From: CAJBIL01 sp044359525
Lineage (GTDB): Bacteria; Pseudomonadota; Gammaproteobacteria; Burkholderiales; Rhodocyclaceae
Reading direction: 5' to 3'
Assembly (NCBI GenBank): GCA_044359525.1
Contig: JBIKLY010000117.1
Location: forward strand, 1-7,216
DNA length: 7,216 nucleotides
Shown here one piece after another: positions 5,348-7,216 of the stretch (the first letter of the stretch is position 1; every line of letters starts with the position of its first letter). A program made the translations under genes and the position numbers. The notes beneath the pieces were generated by a model, which was not told the DNA's origin, did no database searches, and saw only the letters and a program-made list of their open reading frames with translations.

Positions 5348-7216
5348 TTACTTCTGTGTTTCAACCATCATCAAGGGCTCATCCGAAACAACAGCGGGGG
5401 CAGGGCGTTTGCGTCGGGGGGCGGCTTCACTCGCCGTGATTTCCGGTTGCCAGGATTGCGCCTTGTCACTGCTCGTTTCAACCATAACGAGGCCACTCTG
5501 TTCGAGCGCTTTATCGATATCAATCACGGCAACCGCTGCGGCGACCGGTTTTTGTTCTACCGACTTGCTTTCCGCCGGGGCAACAGCTACGGAGCGTTCC
5601 TCAACAGGAACGACGACCGGTGCAGGCGCAGGTGCAATGATTTCCTGCACCATGGTTTCAACCGCTGCTACCGGGGTCTCAACTACTGCCGCTTGCATAG
5701 CCGGGGCTTCGGCAGCTATCGAAATCTCGACAGCAGATTGATCACTCGTGACTTGAAGCGAAACTTCTCCGGTTGAAGCAGCGTTGTTGATATCTCCAGC
5801 GCCTGGTTCTCCGGCCGGTTCAGCAATCAATTCCGTACTGGCCAGTGCCGGTGCAATTTCGCCGTTTTGTTCAGTGAGCTGATTTTCACGCGGCTCCCCT
5901 CGCTCACGACGACCGCCACGACGGCCGCGGCGACGAGCATTGCCGCTACTGCCTTCTTCGGTCGTCTGCTCAGGTATGCCTGGCGTTATGCCGGAGACCA
6001 CGACTGGTGGCAAGTCAGTTCTGGCTTCTGCTGCCGGAACCGCAGCAGCGAGATCTTTGCGGTCAGGGCGTGGCTCACCGCGCTGGCGGCGTGGCTCACG
6101 AGTTTCGCGCGGTTCGCGCGGCTCACGTTGTTTCTGATTCTCATCCCGCCCTTGTCCCGGACGCGGCTCACGAGCCTCTTTTTGTTCGCGATTGCCGCGT
6201 GGCTCACGACCCTCCCTTGTCTCGCTGTTTCGGTTGTTGCGCCCTCCGCGGTTACCCTCACGCTGTCCTTCGCGTGGATTTGCGCTGCGCGGCTTTTTGG
6301 CTGGCTCGGGAGCTGGGGTGGGAGCGGGTGTGCTACGGAACCACGCGAGAATGGTTTCAACGAAACCTTTGCTGCCTGCGGAAGGATTGTCCGTTTCAGC
6401 CTTCGGTTTCTCGGCAACGATCGGTGCCGGTTGCGCCGGCGTGATGCCTTTGATGGCTGCTTCCTGGCGTGGCGCCTTGGCTTCAGCACCGGAGGCGGAT
6501 TGCTTGCTGTCGTCCTCGGTCGGTATGTCAACCATCTTGTAGGATGGCTGTTGCAGGTCGTCCTGGTTCAGTTCGTCGTGACGCAGGCGAATGATGCTGT
6601 GCTGTGGCGTTTCGAGGTGAACGTTCGGAATCAACAGAATATTGACCTTGTGCCGCAGTTCGATGGCCTGAATGTCAGCGCGCTTTTCGTTGAGCAGGAA
6701 GGTGGCAACATCAACCGGTACTTGCGTACGCACGGTGGCCGTGTTGTCCTTCATTGCTTCCTCTTCGAGGATGCGCAGGATGTGCAATGCGGCGGACTCG
6801 GCGCTGCGGATATGGCCTGTGCCTGAGCAACGCGGGCAGGGGATGTAGCTGGTTTCGGCGAGTGCCGGACGCAGGCGCTGACGGGACAGTTCCATCAGAC
6901 CAAAGCGGCTGATCTTGCCCGTTTGCACACGCGCCCGATCAAAACGCAGACCGTCGCGCAGACGGTTTTCAACCTCTCGCTGGTTGCGTGTGCTTTCCAT
7001 GTCGATGAAGTCGATGACGATCAGACCGCCGAGGTCGCGCAGACGCAACTGACGGGCCACTTCTTCGGCTGCTTCGAGGTTGGTCTTGAATGCCGTTTCT
7101 TCGATATCGGCACCGCGTGTCGAACGCCCCGAGTTAACGTCAACCGAAACCAGCGCTTCAGTGTGGTCAATGACGATGGCACCACCCGACGGCAGGTTGA
7201 CCTGACGCGAGTAGGC
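5348..7216 (-). CDS. rne: Ribonuclease E, C-terminal two thirds (5' end outside window)
   Basis: RNase E is the endonuclease that starts mRNA decay and processes rRNA and tRNA, and scaffolds the degradosome at the inner membrane. The frame is open to the right edge, giving 622 visible residues; an internal GTG at 7060 (visible residue 53) is not the start. In visible numbering, the DNase I-like catalytic site has D26 and N28 (VDVNSG) and D69 (IVIDFID), equal to E. coli D303, N305 and D346. The Zn-link is C127PRC130, equal to C404/C407. The constant offset of 277 implies a total near 900 residues. The small domain (PVDVATFLLNEKR onward) ends near 212. A disordered half follows: an amphipathic, segment-A-like helix GFVETILAWFRS (about 284-295) likely binds the membrane; an Arg-rich REPR-repeat region spans about 308-387; a second Arg cluster (RRRGRRGGRRERG) lies near 428; then a long Ala/Val/Pro/Glu tail ends in PLMMVETQK. 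The long tail excludes RNase G. Confidence 0.96.
   Translation of the reverse strand, partial: AYSRQVNLPSGGAIVIDHTEALVSVDVNSGRSTRGADIEETAFKTNLEAAEEVARQLRLRDLGGLIVIDFIDMESTRNQREVENRLRDGLRFDRARVQTGKISRFGLMELSRQRLRPALAETSYIPCPRCSGTGHIRSAESAALHILRILEEEAMKDNTATVRTQVPVDVATFLLNEKRADIQAIELRHKVNILLIPNVHLETPQHSIIRLRHDELNQDDLQQPSYKMVDIPTEDDSKQSASGAEAKAPRQEAAIKGITPAQPAPIVAEKPKAETDNPSAGSKGFVETILAWFRSTPAPTPAPEPAKKPRSANPREGQREGNRGGRNNRNSETREGREPRGNREQKEAREPRPGQGRDENQKQREPREPRETREPRRQRGEPRPDRKDLAAAVPAAEARTDLPPVVVSGITPGIPEQTTEEGSSGNARRRGRRGGRRERGEPRENQLTEQNGEIAPALASTELIAEPAGEPGAGDINNAASTGEVSLQVTSDQSAVEISIAAEAPAMQAAVVETPVAAVETMVQEIIAPAPAPVVVPVEERSVAVAPAESKSVEQKPVAAAVAVIDIDKALEQSGLVMVETSSDKAQSWQPEITASEAAPRRKRPAPAVVSDEPLMMVETQK
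6056..6295 (-). repeat. Arg-rich REPR repeat region inside rne
   Basis: This part of rne codes for about 80 disordered residues rich in Arg, Glu, Pro, Gly and Asn. REPR occurs five times, two of them overlapping (QREPREPRETREPRRQ), plus GEPR. At DNA level the heptamer GGCTCAC on the + strand recurs at 6072, 6092, 6120, 6165 and 6201. Such arginine-rich stretches in RNase E relatives bind RNA and promote condensates or degradosome contacts; the role here is inferred from the family. Confidence 0.7.

Noticed and set aside
5867..6826. Long + strand open frame of 319 codons, with further + frames around 5112-5776 and 6007-6542
   Set aside because: They lie antisense to rne, whose catalytic residues and family match are clear. 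Their length comes from the GC- and Arg-rich coding of the opposite strand, and the translations show no domain.
1..7216. Search for a mobile element, CRISPR array, toxin-antitoxin pair, tRNA or defence system
   Set aside because: No array of spaced repeats, terminal inverted repeats, transposase or integrase motif, tRNA-like fold or small paired genes were seen; nearly all of the window is filled by conserved core genes.

Overview
The window looks like ordinary core chromosome of a betaproteobacterium. A Rhodocyclales-type organism (Dechloromonas/Azonexus-like) is my best guess, based on protein resemblance and on the gene set uvrB, low-molecular-weight phosphatase and rne beside an aromatic aminotransferase. 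That assignment is inference; no rRNA or other marker is present. I see no insertion sequence, integrase, tRNA, CRISPR array or other sign of transfer.

Layout from left to right: (1) the 3' end of an AsmA-like envelope protein gene on the + strand, cut by the left edge; (2) a perfect inverted repeat acting as a two-way terminator; (3) a class I aromatic/aspartate aminotransferase (tyrB-like) on the - strand; (4) a 180-base divergent control region with an imperfect hairpin, a T-run in the - direction, a small palindrome and a consensus TATAAT box six bases before the uvrB ATG; (5) complete uvrB on the + strand; (6) a 166-base gap with a good sigma70-type promoter; (7) a complete low-molecular-weight protein tyrosine phosphatase gene on the + strand; (8) a second two-way terminator; (9) the 3' two thirds of rne (RNase E) on the - strand, cut by the right edge.

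The genes belong to different housekeeping tasks: amino acid transamination, nucleotide excision repair, phosphotyrosine removal, RNA turnover and envelope maintenance. They do not form one pathway. Both convergent pairs (AsmA-like/tyrB and phosphatase/rne) are closed by a symmetrical hairpin that can stop transcription from either side. The tyrB/uvrB pair is divergent and shares one control region.

I found no previously undescribed system. The points most worth a second look are the possible leaderless start of uvrB, the hairpin plus T-run in the tyrB leader direction, and the short repeated motifs in the disordered C-terminal half of RNase E.
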